Assembly: GCA_035911135.1 (NCBI GenBank) | Contig: JAMHWD010000015.1 | Span: 1 to 64,000, forward strand | From: JAMHWD01 sp035911135 | Lineage (GTDB): Bacteria > Pseudomonadota > Alphaproteobacteria > Micavibrionales > Micavibrionaceae | Length of the DNA stretch: 64,000 nucleotides | Direction of reading: 5' to 3' | Shown: positions 53,147-61,982 of the stretch, piece after piece | How positions within the stretch are numbered: position 1 is the stretch's first letter | How the letters are laid out: the number at the start of each line of letters is the position of its first letter | Made by a program: the position numbers and the translations under genes | The notes under the pieces: model-generated | Seen by the model: the letters and a program-made list of their open reading frames with translations, nothing else | Database searches by the model: none | What the model was told of the DNA's origin: nothing

Positions 53147-54979
53147 TCAATGCTGTTTTGCAGGCTCGCCGGAATCCATCCACCACGTTTCCAGAACCGC
53201 GCCATAAACCGGCGTTTTTTCTGGGCGCTTTACCCAATCCCGCGCGGCGATATAATCCTCGCTGGCGAAATACAGCGGGATCATAATGCGCTCCGAAAGC
53301 AAAGCCCTGTCTAGTGCCCGCACATGCGTCTCAAGGCTTTGCCGGTCCTTGGACGCAGCAATCCCGCTGGCGATTGCATCAATTGCCGGATTACAGATAC
53401 CGGCATAATTCCAGCGTGAATTTTCCTTGGCCGCCGCGCAGCCCCAGTATAATACCTGCTCCGTTCCGGGCGAGAGCGTCGATTGCCAGTAATAAAGCGT
53501 CATATCAAAATCATAGACATTCAAGCGCCCCAGATAGGCGGCGGCATCCATAACCCTGATTCTGGCAGCAATGCCCATTTTCTCAAGACTGCGGCGGAAA
53601 TGCAGCGCGAGCTTTTCTTCCTCAGGCGCGCCCAGTAGAATTTCAAACTGCAATGGCTGACCATTCTTCATACGCTTGCCGTTCTCAACCACCCATCCGG
53701 CAGCCTTCAATAATTCATCGGCCTTACGCATATTGGCGCGCAGCTGCTCAGGCGATGCGGATGCAGGCGGCAGGTAAGCCGGATCAAAAGCTTCAGGTCT
53801 CAAGGCGTCCTTATGCGGCAACATCAAGGCCAGCTCATCCGAAGATGGCGCCCCTTGGGCAGCCAGCGATGAATTGGGAAAAAAGCTGGCAATGCGCTTA
53901 TAACGCCCGTGGTAAAGATTCTTGTTCGCCCAGTCGAAATCAAAGAGCAGATCCAGCGCCTCGCGCACGCGGATATCATCAAATGGCGGGCGGCGCGTGT
54001 TGAATATCATGGCGCGCACGCGTTCCGGGCGCTGATGCGCGATCTCATGCTTAACGATCTTGCCCTGTTCTACGGCCGGAATATCATACCCATCAGCCCA
54101 GCGGGAGATATCATATTCGCGGCGCAGGTCAAATTCACCGCTCTTGAAGGCCTCGAATGCCACCAGATCGTCGCGGTAGTAATCATAGATAATGCGGTCA
54201 AAATTATGATGACCCTTGTTCACCATCAGATCGGCGGCCCAGTAATCCTTTACACGCTCCAGAATAATGCGCCGCCCCGGATCAACACGCGCGATCCGGT
54301 AAGGGCCATTGCCAAGAGGAATATTCAGCGTGGTCGAATCAAACACCTTGCCGCTCCACCATGTTTTCGAGAGCACCGGCATCATGGCAATAATCAGCGC
54401 CGTTTCACGGTCATAACCCTTGCCAAAAGCGAATTTAACCGTATGGCCATCAATCATCTGCGCCTTTTCTACAAGACGATAAACGCTACGCATATTCGGA
54501 CGGCCCTGTTCCTTCAGGGTCTCGAACGAGAACAGCACATCCTCCGCCGTGATCGGCGATCCATCATGGAACCTTGCCTTGGGGTTCAGGTAAAATGTGA
54601 TGGATGATCTGTCCTCCGGCATGTCGTATCCTTCGGCGATCAGGGGATACATGGTGAACGGCTCATCCCAGGCGCGGGACATCAGGCGGTCATAAACAAG
54701 ATTAAGCCCTTGCGCGGCCTTTCCCTTGATCGAGTAAGGATTAAGCGTATCGAAGGTTCCTGTTGAATACTGCTTGAGCGTGCCGCCTTTGGGCGCGTCC
54801 GGATTGGCATAAGATAAATGCGTATCGCCCGGCTCCTGGAACGGCGCACCATGCATCGCCAGCCCGTATTGCATGGCCGATGGCCCAGGCGCAGAAGGAA
54901 CTTGATCGGCGGCATAGCTTTCTGATAGCAACACCGGCATCAACAAGGTTACAATCAGGTTCAAAACAACTAGTCTCAT
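53147..54979 (-). CDS. ABC transporter periplasmic substrate-binding protein (YejA-like, SBP_bac_5)
   Basis: The 610-residue protein has a signal peptide (LIVTLLMPVLLSESYAADQ) and the oligopeptide-binding fold. The YejA-type markers are HGAPFQEPGDTHLSYANPDAPKGG near the N-terminus and FHDGSPITAEDVLFSFETLK. The C-terminus ends in MDSGEPAKQH. YejA-type proteins bind peptides for an ABC importer, but no permease or ATPase gene is adjacent, so the partner lies elsewhere. ATG 54979 is the second of two tandem ATGs; ATG 54982 would overlap the start codon of the divergent macro-domain gene. Confidence 0.88.
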   Translation of the reverse strand: MRLVVLNLIVTLLMPVLLSESYAADQVPSAPGPSAMQYGLAMHGAPFQEPGDTHLSYANPDAPKGGTLKQYSTGTFDTLNPYSIKGKAAQGLNLVYDRLMSRAWDEPFTMYPLIAEGYDMPEDRSSITFYLNPKARFHDGSPITAEDVLFSFETLKEQGRPNMRSVYRLVEKAQMIDGHTVKFAFGKGYDRETALIIAMMPVLSKTWWSGKVFDSTTLNIPLGNGPYRIARVDPGRRIILERVKDYWAADLMVNKGHHNFDRIIYDYYRDDLVAFEAFKSGEFDLRREYDISRWADGYDIPAVEQGKIVKHEIAHQRPERVRAMIFNTRRPPFDDIRVREALDLLFDFDWANKNLYHGRYKRIASFFPNSSLAAQGAPSSDELALMLPHKDALRPEAFDPAYLPPASASPEQLRANMRKADELLKAAGWVVENGKRMKNGQPLQFEILLGAPEEEKLALHFRRSLEKMGIAARIRVMDAAAYLGRLNVYDFDMTLYYWQSTLSPGTEQVLYWGCAAAKENSRWNYAGICNPAIDAIASGIAASKDRQSLETHVRALDRALLSERIMIPLYFASEDYIAARDWVKRPEKTPVYGAVLETWWMDSGEPAKQH

Positions 54980-54980
54980 C

Positions 54981-55547
54981 ATGACCAAACACATAGCAGA
55001 GCCTTCAGAACCCTCCAACCCCTATATTGATCGTATCAGGTTAATACAGGGCGATATTACCCAGCAAAAAGCAGATGCGGTCATCTCGCTTATTCCGCAA
55101 GATCTTGAATTTTCAGGAAAAATTAACAACGCCCTGCAAAAAGCCAGCGGCGTCAATCTTGATGAATTCATTCTTGAAAACGTCTATAAACCAACACCTT
55201 ATGATGTTTACGCCGTTCCCGGCTTCAACCTTCCCTGCAAAAACATAATTTTTGCGGTGCGCCCCAACTGGCGCGAGGATTACGAACGCAATGACAAGGA
55301 TCTGGTGCTTTGCATCCGCAAGGCGCTGGTGCTGGCCAAATGCATGCTGCTGACCAGCATCGCCATACCGCCGCTTTCATCCTCAGCTAAGAGAGGTTAC
55401 GGAAAAAGCAGGGCCGCACGCCTGCTTATTCAGGGCATTCTCGACCGGCTGGATGAGAAAATCAGCACCGTGACCATCGTATGCCCCGATGCCGAAACCT
55501 TCGCCGCCTACCGCGAACGATTATTGCTTAAAGGCTGGCACGGTTAA
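54981..55547 (+). CDS. Degenerate macro-domain protein
   Basis: The 188-residue protein has the order of a macro domain: IRLIQGDITQQKADAVISLIP, then IFAVRPNWRE, and SIAIPPLSSSAKRGYGKSRAARLLIQGI in place of the usual GFPKDxxA segment. The N-A-A-N motif that contacts ADP-ribose reads SLIPQD, and the following GGGV-type loop is FSGKIN. Binding or hydrolysis of ADP-ribose is therefore uncertain. It is divergent from the YejA-like gene with overlapping or abutting start codons, and it ends 20 bases inside the convergent PfkB-family gene. Confidence 0.75.
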   Translation: MTKHIAEPSEPSNPYIDRIRLIQGDITQQKADAVISLIPQDLEFSGKINNALQKASGVNLDEFILENVYKPTPYDVYAVPGFNLPCKNIIFAVRPNWREDYERNDKDLVLCIRKALVLAKCMLLTSIAIPPLSSSAKRGYGKSRAARLLIQGILDRLDEKISTVTIVCPDAETFAAYRERLLLKGWHG

Positions 55548-56559
55548 GGCCGGGCACTTCAGGCTTCAGGTCGTCCAAAAAACTGGCAAACTTTACCTGC
55601 GGGCGGGGGCCGATATGCTGGATGATATGCGATGCGGCCTTGGAACCAAGATAACCGCAAGTCTCCATATCCATGCCTTCGCTGTAACCATACAGGAATC
55701 CGGCGGCGAATGAATCGCCTGCGCCTGTCGTATCGACAACGGCTGCTACGGGCTGGGCCTTGATGGCAATTGTCTGGCCATTGGCAATGACAACAGCGCC
55801 CTGCTTGCCGCGCGTGACGACGGCAACTTCAACATTTTTACTCAAGGCATTCACAGCAGCGTCAAAATCATCTTTTTGGTAGAGCGACATCAATTCATGT
55901 TCGTTGGCGAACAGAATATCGACATGACTTTCAACCAGTTTCACGAAATCGGCGCGGTGGCGCTCGACGCAGAACGGGTCAGAGAGTGTCAATGAAACCT
56001 TGCGTCCATGCTTGTGGGCAATCTCGGCGGCCTTATAGAAAGCTTCCTTGGCTTGCTCGCGGTCAAACAGATAACCTTCCAGATACGTAATGCCGGCGCT
56101 GGCGATAACATCTTCCTCGATATCATCGGCGCCCATTTCAACGGCCGCACCCAAAAATGTATTCATCGTACGCTGGCCATCCGGCGAGACCATCACCAGA
56201 CAGCGGCCTGTCGGCGCGCCAATTGCGAGGGGAGTCGTCTCAAATGAAATCCCCTGCTTGACCATGTCGTGTTTAAAAATTTTGCCCAGCTCGTCCGAGG
56301 CCACCTTGCCGATAAAGCCGCCCTTGCCGCCGAAAGAGGCAAAGCCTGCCATTGTGTTCGCTGCCGATCCGCCGGATGTTTCAACGGCTGGGGGCATCAG
56401 GCTGTAGAGCTCCACGGCGCGCACTTCATCAATCAGGGTCATGGCGCCCTTTTGCATGCCATTGGCAGCCTGTCCGTCAATGAAGGCATCATCAACCTGC
56501 GCCAGAACATCAACCAATGCATTGCCGACAGCAACAAGACCTAAAGTGGGCTTAGACAT
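55528..56559 (-). CDS. PfkB-family carbohydrate/nucleoside kinase (adenosine kinase-like)
   Basis: The 343-residue enzyme has the ribokinase fold. VAVGNALVDVLAQVDD opens it, SGGSAANTMAGFASFGGKGGFIGKV follows, and VVDTTGAGDSFAAGFLYG holds the anion hole and the catalytic Asp. The pattern resembles the adenosine kinase-like group of alphaproteobacteria. The substrate may be adenosine, another nucleoside or a sugar. It stands alone and ends against the macro-domain gene. Confidence 0.88.
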   Translation of the reverse strand: MSKPTLGLVAVGNALVDVLAQVDDAFIDGQAANGMQKGAMTLIDEVRAVELYSLMPPAVETSGGSAANTMAGFASFGGKGGFIGKVASDELGKIFKHDMVKQGISFETTPLAIGAPTGRCLVMVSPDGQRTMNTFLGAAVEMGADDIEEDVIASAGITYLEGYLFDREQAKEAFYKAAEIAHKHGRKVSLTLSDPFCVERHRADFVKLVESHVDILFANEHELMSLYQKDDFDAAVNALSKNVEVAVVTRGKQGAVVIANGQTIAIKAQPVAAVVDTTGAGDSFAAGFLYGYSEGMDMETCGYLGSKAASHIIQHIGPRPQVKFASFLDDLKPEVPGLNRASL

Positions 56560-56645
56560 AAGAACTCCTCAAAAACTTTAAAGATAACAAGATCGCCTTA
56601 TTTCTATAGAAACTGCATAGAAAAACCAGTATTTATTGACCCGCC

Positions 56646-57215
56646 ATGACAAAAAATATCAATAAAGACGATATCACCCTCGCCGCCTTGAAACTGGCTG
56701 AATTGCAAGGCTGGAACAGTGTGACCCTTAACGATATAGCCGATGAGGCTGAACTTTCATTGGCTGGATTGCGGGACTTGTTTGAGGACAAGGGCGATAT
56801 TCTGAACCATCTGGGGCGCATGATCGACCGCAAAACCCTTGAAAATCTACCGGAATATGACCCCTCCGCCGCGGCGCGTGATGCGCTGTTCGAGATCATG
56901 ATGACACGTTTTGATGTCATGAATGACCACCGTCCCGGTTTGTTGGCTATCATTGATTCTTGCAAGCTTGACCCCAAACAGGCCGTTTTATCAGCCCCGC
57001 ATCTCTGCCGCTCGATGGGCTGGATGCTGGAAGCTGCGCGAATCAATACCAATGGATGGCGCGGCGCAGCCACACTGGCCGGGATGACCGGGCTTTATCT
57101 GAAAATTCTTTATGTCTGGCGCAAGGATGACAGCCCTGACATGGGTAAGACCATGGCCGCGCTCGACAAGGCTTTGGGCCGCGCTGAAAAACTGGCTGAA
57201 ATGGCCGGGTTTTGA
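56646..57215 (+). CDS. TetR-family transcriptional regulator
   Basis: The 189-residue protein has an N-terminal helix-turn-helix (LQGWNSVTLNDIADEAELSLAGLRDLFEDKGDIL) and a helical ligand-binding domain. It lies 81 bases upstream of hemA on the same strand. A regulator of haem synthesis or of itself would be natural, but no operator was identified. It could also be a divergent COQ9-like protein, which shares this fold; I favour TetR because the recognition helix is complete. Confidence 0.8.
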   Translation: MTKNINKDDITLAALKLAELQGWNSVTLNDIADEAELSLAGLRDLFEDKGDILNHLGRMIDRKTLENLPEYDPSAAARDALFEIMMTRFDVMNDHRPGLLAIIDSCKLDPKQAVLSAPHLCRSMGWMLEAARINTNGWRGAATLAGMTGLYLKILYVWRKDDSPDMGKTMAALDKALGRAEKLAEMAGF

Positions 57216-57296
57216 TTTTTCTGCATTTAGGGGGTTTATTCTTTGCGCCAAACTGGTACAAGAATAAAAAAACGGCGAGAATCCGCGGCTTTGAGA

Positions 57297-58523
57297 ATGA
57301 CTTTCAATTACAACGACCACTTCCAATCCTGCATTACCGGCATCAAGGCCGAAGGACGTTACCGCACCTTCGCGACATTGGAGCGCTTGGCTGGAAAATT
57401 CCCGCGCGCGATTTACCACGCCGCCGATGGCAGCCAAAAAGAAGTCACCATCTGGTGCAGCAACGATTACCTTGGCATGGGCCAGCATCCTGTTGTCCTG
57501 AAAGCCGCAGCCGAAGCGCTTGAGAATTCCGGCGCAGGCGCGGGCGGCACGCGCAACATCTCCGGCACGACAATCTATCACAAGCGCCTTGAAGATTCGC
57601 TGTGCGATCTACACAGCAAGGAAGCCGCCCTAACATTTTCCTCCGGCTATGTCGCCAATGAAGGCGCGCTGGGGACGCTGGGGCGTATCCTGCCCAATTG
57701 CGTTATCTTCTCGGATGCGCTGAACCATGCCTCGATGATTCACGGCATCAAGGACTCCCGTCAGGAAAAACAGATTTTCCGTCATAACGATGTCGAGCAT
57801 CTGGAAGAACTGCTTAAAGCCGCCGATCCATCGCGTCCCAAAATCATCGCCTTTGAATCCGTCTATTCCATGGAAGGCGATATCGCCCCCATCAAGGAAA
57901 TCTGTGATCTGGCCGAGAAATACAATGCCCTGACCTATCTCGATGAGGTTCACGGCGTGGGCATTTACGGCCCCCGCGGCGCAGGCGTAGCCGAAGAGAT
58001 GGGTCAGATGCACCGCATTGATATCATCGAAGGCACATTCGGCAAGGCTTACGGCGCGATGGGCGGGTTCATTACCGGTTCATCTGCGATCGTGGATTGC
58101 GTCAGATCCTTCGCCTCCAGCTTTATTTTCACGACCTCCCTGCCCCCGTCCGTTCTGGCTTCGGCTTTGGCGGCGGTCGAACATTTGAAAGTCTCGACCA
58201 TCGAGCGCGAGCGTATGCGCCGCAATGTGAAACTGTTCAAGGAATTGCTGGAACAAGGCGGATTGCCGTACTTAAAAGGCGAGAGCCATATCGTGCCGCT
58301 GATCGTGGGCGAGCCTAATTGCTGCCGCGAGATTGCGGAACTTCTGATGCGCGAGCATGACATCTACGTCCAGCCCATCAATTACCCCACCGTGCCGAAG
58401 GGCACCGAGCGCCTGCGCCTCACCGCCACAGCCGCGCATACCGAGGCCGATATCCGGAAATTAACAAGCATCCTGCAGAATTTGTGGGAAACACATCACG
58501 CGCTGATCCGCGCCGTGGCTTGA
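57297..58523 (+). CDS. hemA: 5-aminolevulinate synthase
   Basis: The 408-residue pyridoxal-phosphate enzyme condenses glycine and succinyl-CoA, the first step of the C4 (Shemin) haem pathway. It starts MTFNYNDHFQ. The other blocks are NDYLGMGQHP, SGAGAGGTRNISGTTIYHK, ALNHASMIHGIK, DEVHGVGIYGPRGAGVAE and the lysine that binds cofactor in EGTFGKAYGAMGGFI. A frame from 57243 would add unrelated residues. The pathway is a marker of alphaproteobacteria. hemB is at 14507. A two-hairpin palindrome follows the stop. Confidence 0.97.
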   Translation: MTFNYNDHFQSCITGIKAEGRYRTFATLERLAGKFPRAIYHAADGSQKEVTIWCSNDYLGMGQHPVVLKAAAEALENSGAGAGGTRNISGTTIYHKRLEDSLCDLHSKEAALTFSSGYVANEGALGTLGRILPNCVIFSDALNHASMIHGIKDSRQEKQIFRHNDVEHLEELLKAADPSRPKIIAFESVYSMEGDIAPIKEICDLAEKYNALTYLDEVHGVGIYGPRGAGVAEEMGQMHRIDIIEGTFGKAYGAMGGFITGSSAIVDCVRSFASSFIFTTSLPPSVLASALAAVEHLKVSTIERERMRRNVKLFKELLEQGGLPYLKGESHIVPLIVGEPNCCREIAELLMREHDIYVQPINYPTVPKGTERLRLTATAAHTEADIRKLTSILQNLWETHHALIRAVA

Positions 58524-58536
58524 TTACTTCGCAAAT

Positions 58537-58596
58537 CGTCATTGCACGGCTTGTCCGTGCAATCCATAGATCACACGCATAAAGCGTGTGATGACG
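58537..58596. repeat. Sixty-base two-hairpin palindrome (REP-like, three-way junction)
   Basis: Three perfect stems nest here. The outer stem CGTC (58537-58540) pairs with GACG (58593-58596). Inside it, ATTGCACGG and CCGTGCAAT (58541-58563) form hairpin one, and ATCACACGC and GCGTGTGAT (58570-58592) form hairpin two, both with five-base loops and nine-base stems. A six-base linker joins them. It sits between the convergent ends of hemA and the small membrane protein gene. The shape is that of a dispersed palindromic element, seen in Rickettsiales and relatives. It may also act as a bidirectional terminator, although no T tract follows. Confidence 0.85.
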
Positions 58597-58604
58597 CGGA
58601 AAGG

Positions 58605-58766
58605 TTAAACGACCGGCTCGCCGCTGAAACCAAAAAACAGCACCAACAGCAACAACCCAACAACAGCAATAATCGCCAGCAGAACATCCGTCCGGCTGAA
58701 GAAGTGATACATATCAAACGTCTTCAGGTCGTCTTCGTTCTGATTTTCCGGCTGATTATCCGTCAT
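58605..58766 (-). CDS. Small single-span membrane protein coupled to ppdK
   Basis: The ATG at 58766 overlaps the last A of the ppdK stop (TAATG), so ribosomes finishing ppdK can restart here. The 53-residue product starts with a polar stretch (MTDNQPENQNEDDLKTF), then FSRTDVLLAIIAVVGLLLLV forms one membrane helix, and the end is FGFSGEPVV. Function unknown. Its coupling to ppdK suggests a related role, but that is inference from position. Confidence 0.72.
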   Translation of the reverse strand: MTDNQPENQNEDDLKTFDMYHFFSRTDVLLAIIAVVGLLLLVLFFGFSGEPVV

Positions 58767-61474
58767 TACTTCTTTGCTGCTGTCTTTTCCTTGATGGAAA
58801 CAGTTTTGGATTTCGCTTCGCGGATGGCCGATTGCGCCGCCGCCAGACGCGCGATCGGCACGCGATACGGCGAGCATGACACGTAATCAAGGCCGACGCT
58901 CTCGCAGAATGCAATGGAGGATGGATCCCCGCCATGCTCGCCGCAAATACCCAGCTTGATCTTCGGGTTCGTCTCGCGGCCCTTATCACGGGCAATACGC
59001 ACCAGCTCGCCCACGCCCTCGACATCGAGGCTGGCAAACGGGTCACGCTCAAAAATCCCTTTATCCGCATAGGCGGGCAGGAAGTTTCCAGCATCATCAC
59101 GGCTCATGCCCAGCGTTGTCTGCGTGAGGTCATTCGTGCCGAAGCTGAAGAAATCGGCGACTTCGGCGATTTTGTCGGCAGTCAAAGCCGCGCGCGGCAG
59201 CTCGATCATTGTGCCGACAATATACTCAACCGACTTGCCTTTTTCCTTAAACACAGCCTGCGCGGTGTCATCCACCAGCTTGCGGAGGATTTCCAGCTCC
59301 TTGCGCGTGGCAATCAGGGGGATCATGATTTCCGGCACGACGGCGCTGCTGCCAGCTTTGGCAACATTTACGGCGGCCTCGAAAATGGCTCTGGCCTGCA
59401 TTTCATAGATTTCCGGGTATGTGATCCCGAGGCGGCAACCACGGTGACCCAGCATCGGATTGAGTTCCTTAAGGTCATTCAGGCGGCGGTTCACAACCTC
59501 GGCATCAATCCCGGCAGCCTTGGCAAAAGCTTCAATATCCGCGTCTTCATGCGGCAGGAATTCATGCAAAGGCGGATCCAGCAGACGGATTGTCACGGGC
59601 AGGCCGTTCATGATGTCAAACAGGCTCTCGAAATCATCACGCTGCGCGGGCAATAGCTTCGCCAGCGCCGCCTTGCGGTCTTCGAGTTTCGAGGCAAAGA
59701 TCATCTCGCGCACATTCTGGATGCGGTCAGCATCAAAGAACATGTGCTCAGTGCGGCAAAGGCCAATGCCTTCCGCGCCGAATTCACGGGCCGTCTTGGC
59801 ATCCAGCGGCGTTTCCGCATTGGTGCGGATCGCCATGCGGCGGCGACCATCGGCCCAGCGCATCAGCGTGCCGAAATCACCAGATAATTCTGGTTGAATT
59901 GTCGGAACAACGCCCAGAATGACTTCGCCCGTTGCGCCATCAATCGTGATGGAATCGCTGGCCTTTAAAACATGTTCGCCCACGCGGATCGTCTGCGTGT
60001 GCATATCAATGTGCAGCTCACCCGCGCCGGCCACGCAAGGCTTGCCCATGCCGCGCGCCACAACGGCGGCGTGAGAGGTCATACCCCCGCGCGAGGTCAA
60101 AATACCCTGCGCCGCGTGCATGCCGTGAATATCTTCTGGCGAAGTTTCCTGACGGCAAAGAACGACTTTCTCTCCCGCATTGGCCTGACGTTCGGCCTCA
60201 TCAGCCGTAAAGACGATACGGCCCGATGCCGCGCCCGGTGAGGCCGGCAGGCCTTTTGTAATGACTTTACGCTCGGCCTTAGGGTCCAGCGTGGGGTGCA
60301 GAAGCTGATCAAGGCTTTGCGGATCAACGCGCAGCATGGCTTCTTCTTCGGAAAGCAGCCCTTCTTCCACCATATCAACGGCGATTTTCAGCGCCGCCTT
60401 GGCTGTGCGCTTGCCGTTGCGAGTTTGCAGCATATAAAGCTTGCCGCTCTGGACCGTGAACTCAAGGTCCTGAATGTCGCGGAAATGCTTCTCCAGCTTG
60501 ATGCGAACATCTTCGAGCTGCTGGAAAACTTCCGGCATAATCTCTTCCATGGAGGGCAGATTGCTGCCTTCGCGCTCGCGGCCGTACTTTGTCAGTGATT
60601 GCGGCGTGCGGATACCCGCCACAACGTCCTCGCCTTGCGCGTTTACCAGATATTCGCCGTAGAAGTAATTCTCGCCCGTGGAGGGGTCGCGGGTAAAGGC
60701 CACGCCAGTCGCGCAGTCCTGCCCCATATTGCCGAACACCATGGCCTGCACGTTCACAGCCGTGCCCCATTTATCGGAAATCTCGTGAATCCGGCGGTAT
60801 GTCACGGCGCGCGGCGTCATCCACGATCCAAAGACCGCGCCAATAGCGCCCCAGAGCTGCTCTTTCGGGTCAGATGGGAACGGACGGCCCAGCTCGCGCT
60901 GCACCAGTTCCTTGTATTCCGCGACAATCTCCTGCCAGCCTTCGGCGGAGATGTCCGTGTCTTGCGCGATATCGTTATCGCGCTTGAAGCGCTGAATAAC
61001 ATCTTCGAATTCATGGTGATCAACGCCCAGAACCACATCGCCAAACATCTGGATGAAGCGGCGGTAGGAATCCCACGCAAAACGCGCATCACCCAATTTG
61101 GCGGCCAGACCCTTGACCGTCTCATCGTTCAGGCCAAGATTCAAAACCGTATCCATCATGCCCGGCATCGAGACACGCGCGCCGGAACGAACAGAAACCA
61201 GAAGCGGGTTATTGGCATCGCCGAATTTCAGGCCCACAGCCTTTTCCACCACGGCCATCGCGGCTTCAACCTGTTTCTCCAGGTCGGCAGGATATGTATT
61301 GTTATTGTCATAGTAGGAAGTGCAAACCTCGGTGCTGATCGTAAAGCCCGGAGGAACAGGCAAGCCTAGATTGGACATTTCAGCCAAATTAGCGCCCTTG
61401 CCGCCCAGAAGCTCTCTGAAACTGGCATCGCCATCCGTTTTACCGCCGCCGAAATTATAGACCCATTGCGTCAT
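58766..61474 (-). CDS. ppdK: Pyruvate, phosphate dikinase
   Basis: The 902-residue enzyme interconverts pyruvate and phosphoenolpyruvate using ATP and phosphate. The N-terminal ATP-grasp part opens GGKGANLAEMSNLGLPVPPGF. The swivelling phosphohistidine domain has GGMTSHAAVVARGMGKPCV near residue 455. The PEP-binding barrel has GEHGGDPSSIAF and the catalytic CGEHGGD region with a following cysteine. With the phosphofructokinase at 33219 it belongs to glycolysis or gluconeogenesis. Its transcript ends into the small membrane gene. GGAG precedes the ATG. Confidence 0.97.
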   Translation of the reverse strand: MTQWVYNFGGGKTDGDASFRELLGGKGANLAEMSNLGLPVPPGFTISTEVCTSYYDNNNTYPADLEKQVEAAMAVVEKAVGLKFGDANNPLLVSVRSGARVSMPGMMDTVLNLGLNDETVKGLAAKLGDARFAWDSYRRFIQMFGDVVLGVDHHEFEDVIQRFKRDNDIAQDTDISAEGWQEIVAEYKELVQRELGRPFPSDPKEQLWGAIGAVFGSWMTPRAVTYRRIHEISDKWGTAVNVQAMVFGNMGQDCATGVAFTRDPSTGENYFYGEYLVNAQGEDVVAGIRTPQSLTKYGREREGSNLPSMEEIMPEVFQQLEDVRIKLEKHFRDIQDLEFTVQSGKLYMLQTRNGKRTAKAALKIAVDMVEEGLLSEEEAMLRVDPQSLDQLLHPTLDPKAERKVITKGLPASPGAASGRIVFTADEAERQANAGEKVVLCRQETSPEDIHGMHAAQGILTSRGGMTSHAAVVARGMGKPCVAGAGELHIDMHTQTIRVGEHVLKASDSITIDGATGEVILGVVPTIQPELSGDFGTLMRWADGRRRMAIRTNAETPLDAKTAREFGAEGIGLCRTEHMFFDADRIQNVREMIFASKLEDRKAALAKLLPAQRDDFESLFDIMNGLPVTIRLLDPPLHEFLPHEDADIEAFAKAAGIDAEVVNRRLNDLKELNPMLGHRGCRLGITYPEIYEMQARAIFEAAVNVAKAGSSAVVPEIMIPLIATRKELEILRKLVDDTAQAVFKEKGKSVEYIVGTMIELPRAALTADKIAEVADFFSFGTNDLTQTTLGMSRDDAGNFLPAYADKGIFERDPFASLDVEGVGELVRIARDKGRETNPKIKLGICGEHGGDPSSIAFCESVGLDYVSCSPYRVPIARLAAAQSAIREAKSKTVSIKEKTAAKK

Positions 61475-61601
61475 GTTTTCTCAAACTCCAAAAAAGCCAT
61501 AAAATGGCGCTCACACTCTTGTTGGGAGGTGGTTTAGCATATTTCCGGCATAAGTCAAAATTAAAGTGCTTTTTAGCCTAAAAAAGGCTAGGGTTTGCCC
61601 C

Positions 61602-61979
61602 ATGCAAAACAAAACCGACCACAGCGCCCTGATCAGGGCCATGCAGGAATTCTGTACGCCCGAAGCGCAGGAAAAGCGCCTGCGCGCCAAATGGTCGAAA
61701 GCCGCCGATATCTGCGCCATGCATTTCCAGTATCACACCCCCGCGCCTGATGGCACGTTCGAGATCCTCTTTATGACCGGCGCGGAAGCCGATCAGCGCC
61801 TGAAAAAGGGCGATTCCATGACGACCATGACCAAAATCAGCTTTGCCGCGGGGCTGGAGCTGGCCGCGCGGCCCGATTGCAGCGGCGGTTCCTCTGTTCT
61901 CAAGGAAGTTCCCATCATCCGCGAATGCATGGCACCTGAAAAACTCGAAAGCCCCGGCCCGGCTCAAGGCTTTCATTAA
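61602..61979 (+). CDS. Small protein of unknown function
   Basis: From ATG 61602 the protein has 125 residues (a frame from 61566 would add 12 without support). It contains two cysteines near the N-terminus (EFCTPE, ADICAM), then FEILFMTGAEADQRLKKGDSMTTMTKISFAAGLELAAR, and a C-terminal SGGSSVLKEVPIIRECMAPE. No family is recognised. It is divergent from ppdK and convergent with the GNAT gene, three bases apart. Confidence 0.7.
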   Translation: MQNKTDHSALIRAMQEFCTPEAQEKRLRAKWSKAADICAMHFQYHTPAPDGTFEILFMTGAEADQRLKKGDSMTTMTKISFAAGLELAARPDCSGGSSVLKEVPIIRECMAPEKLESPGPAQGFH

Positions 61980-61982
61980 AAC

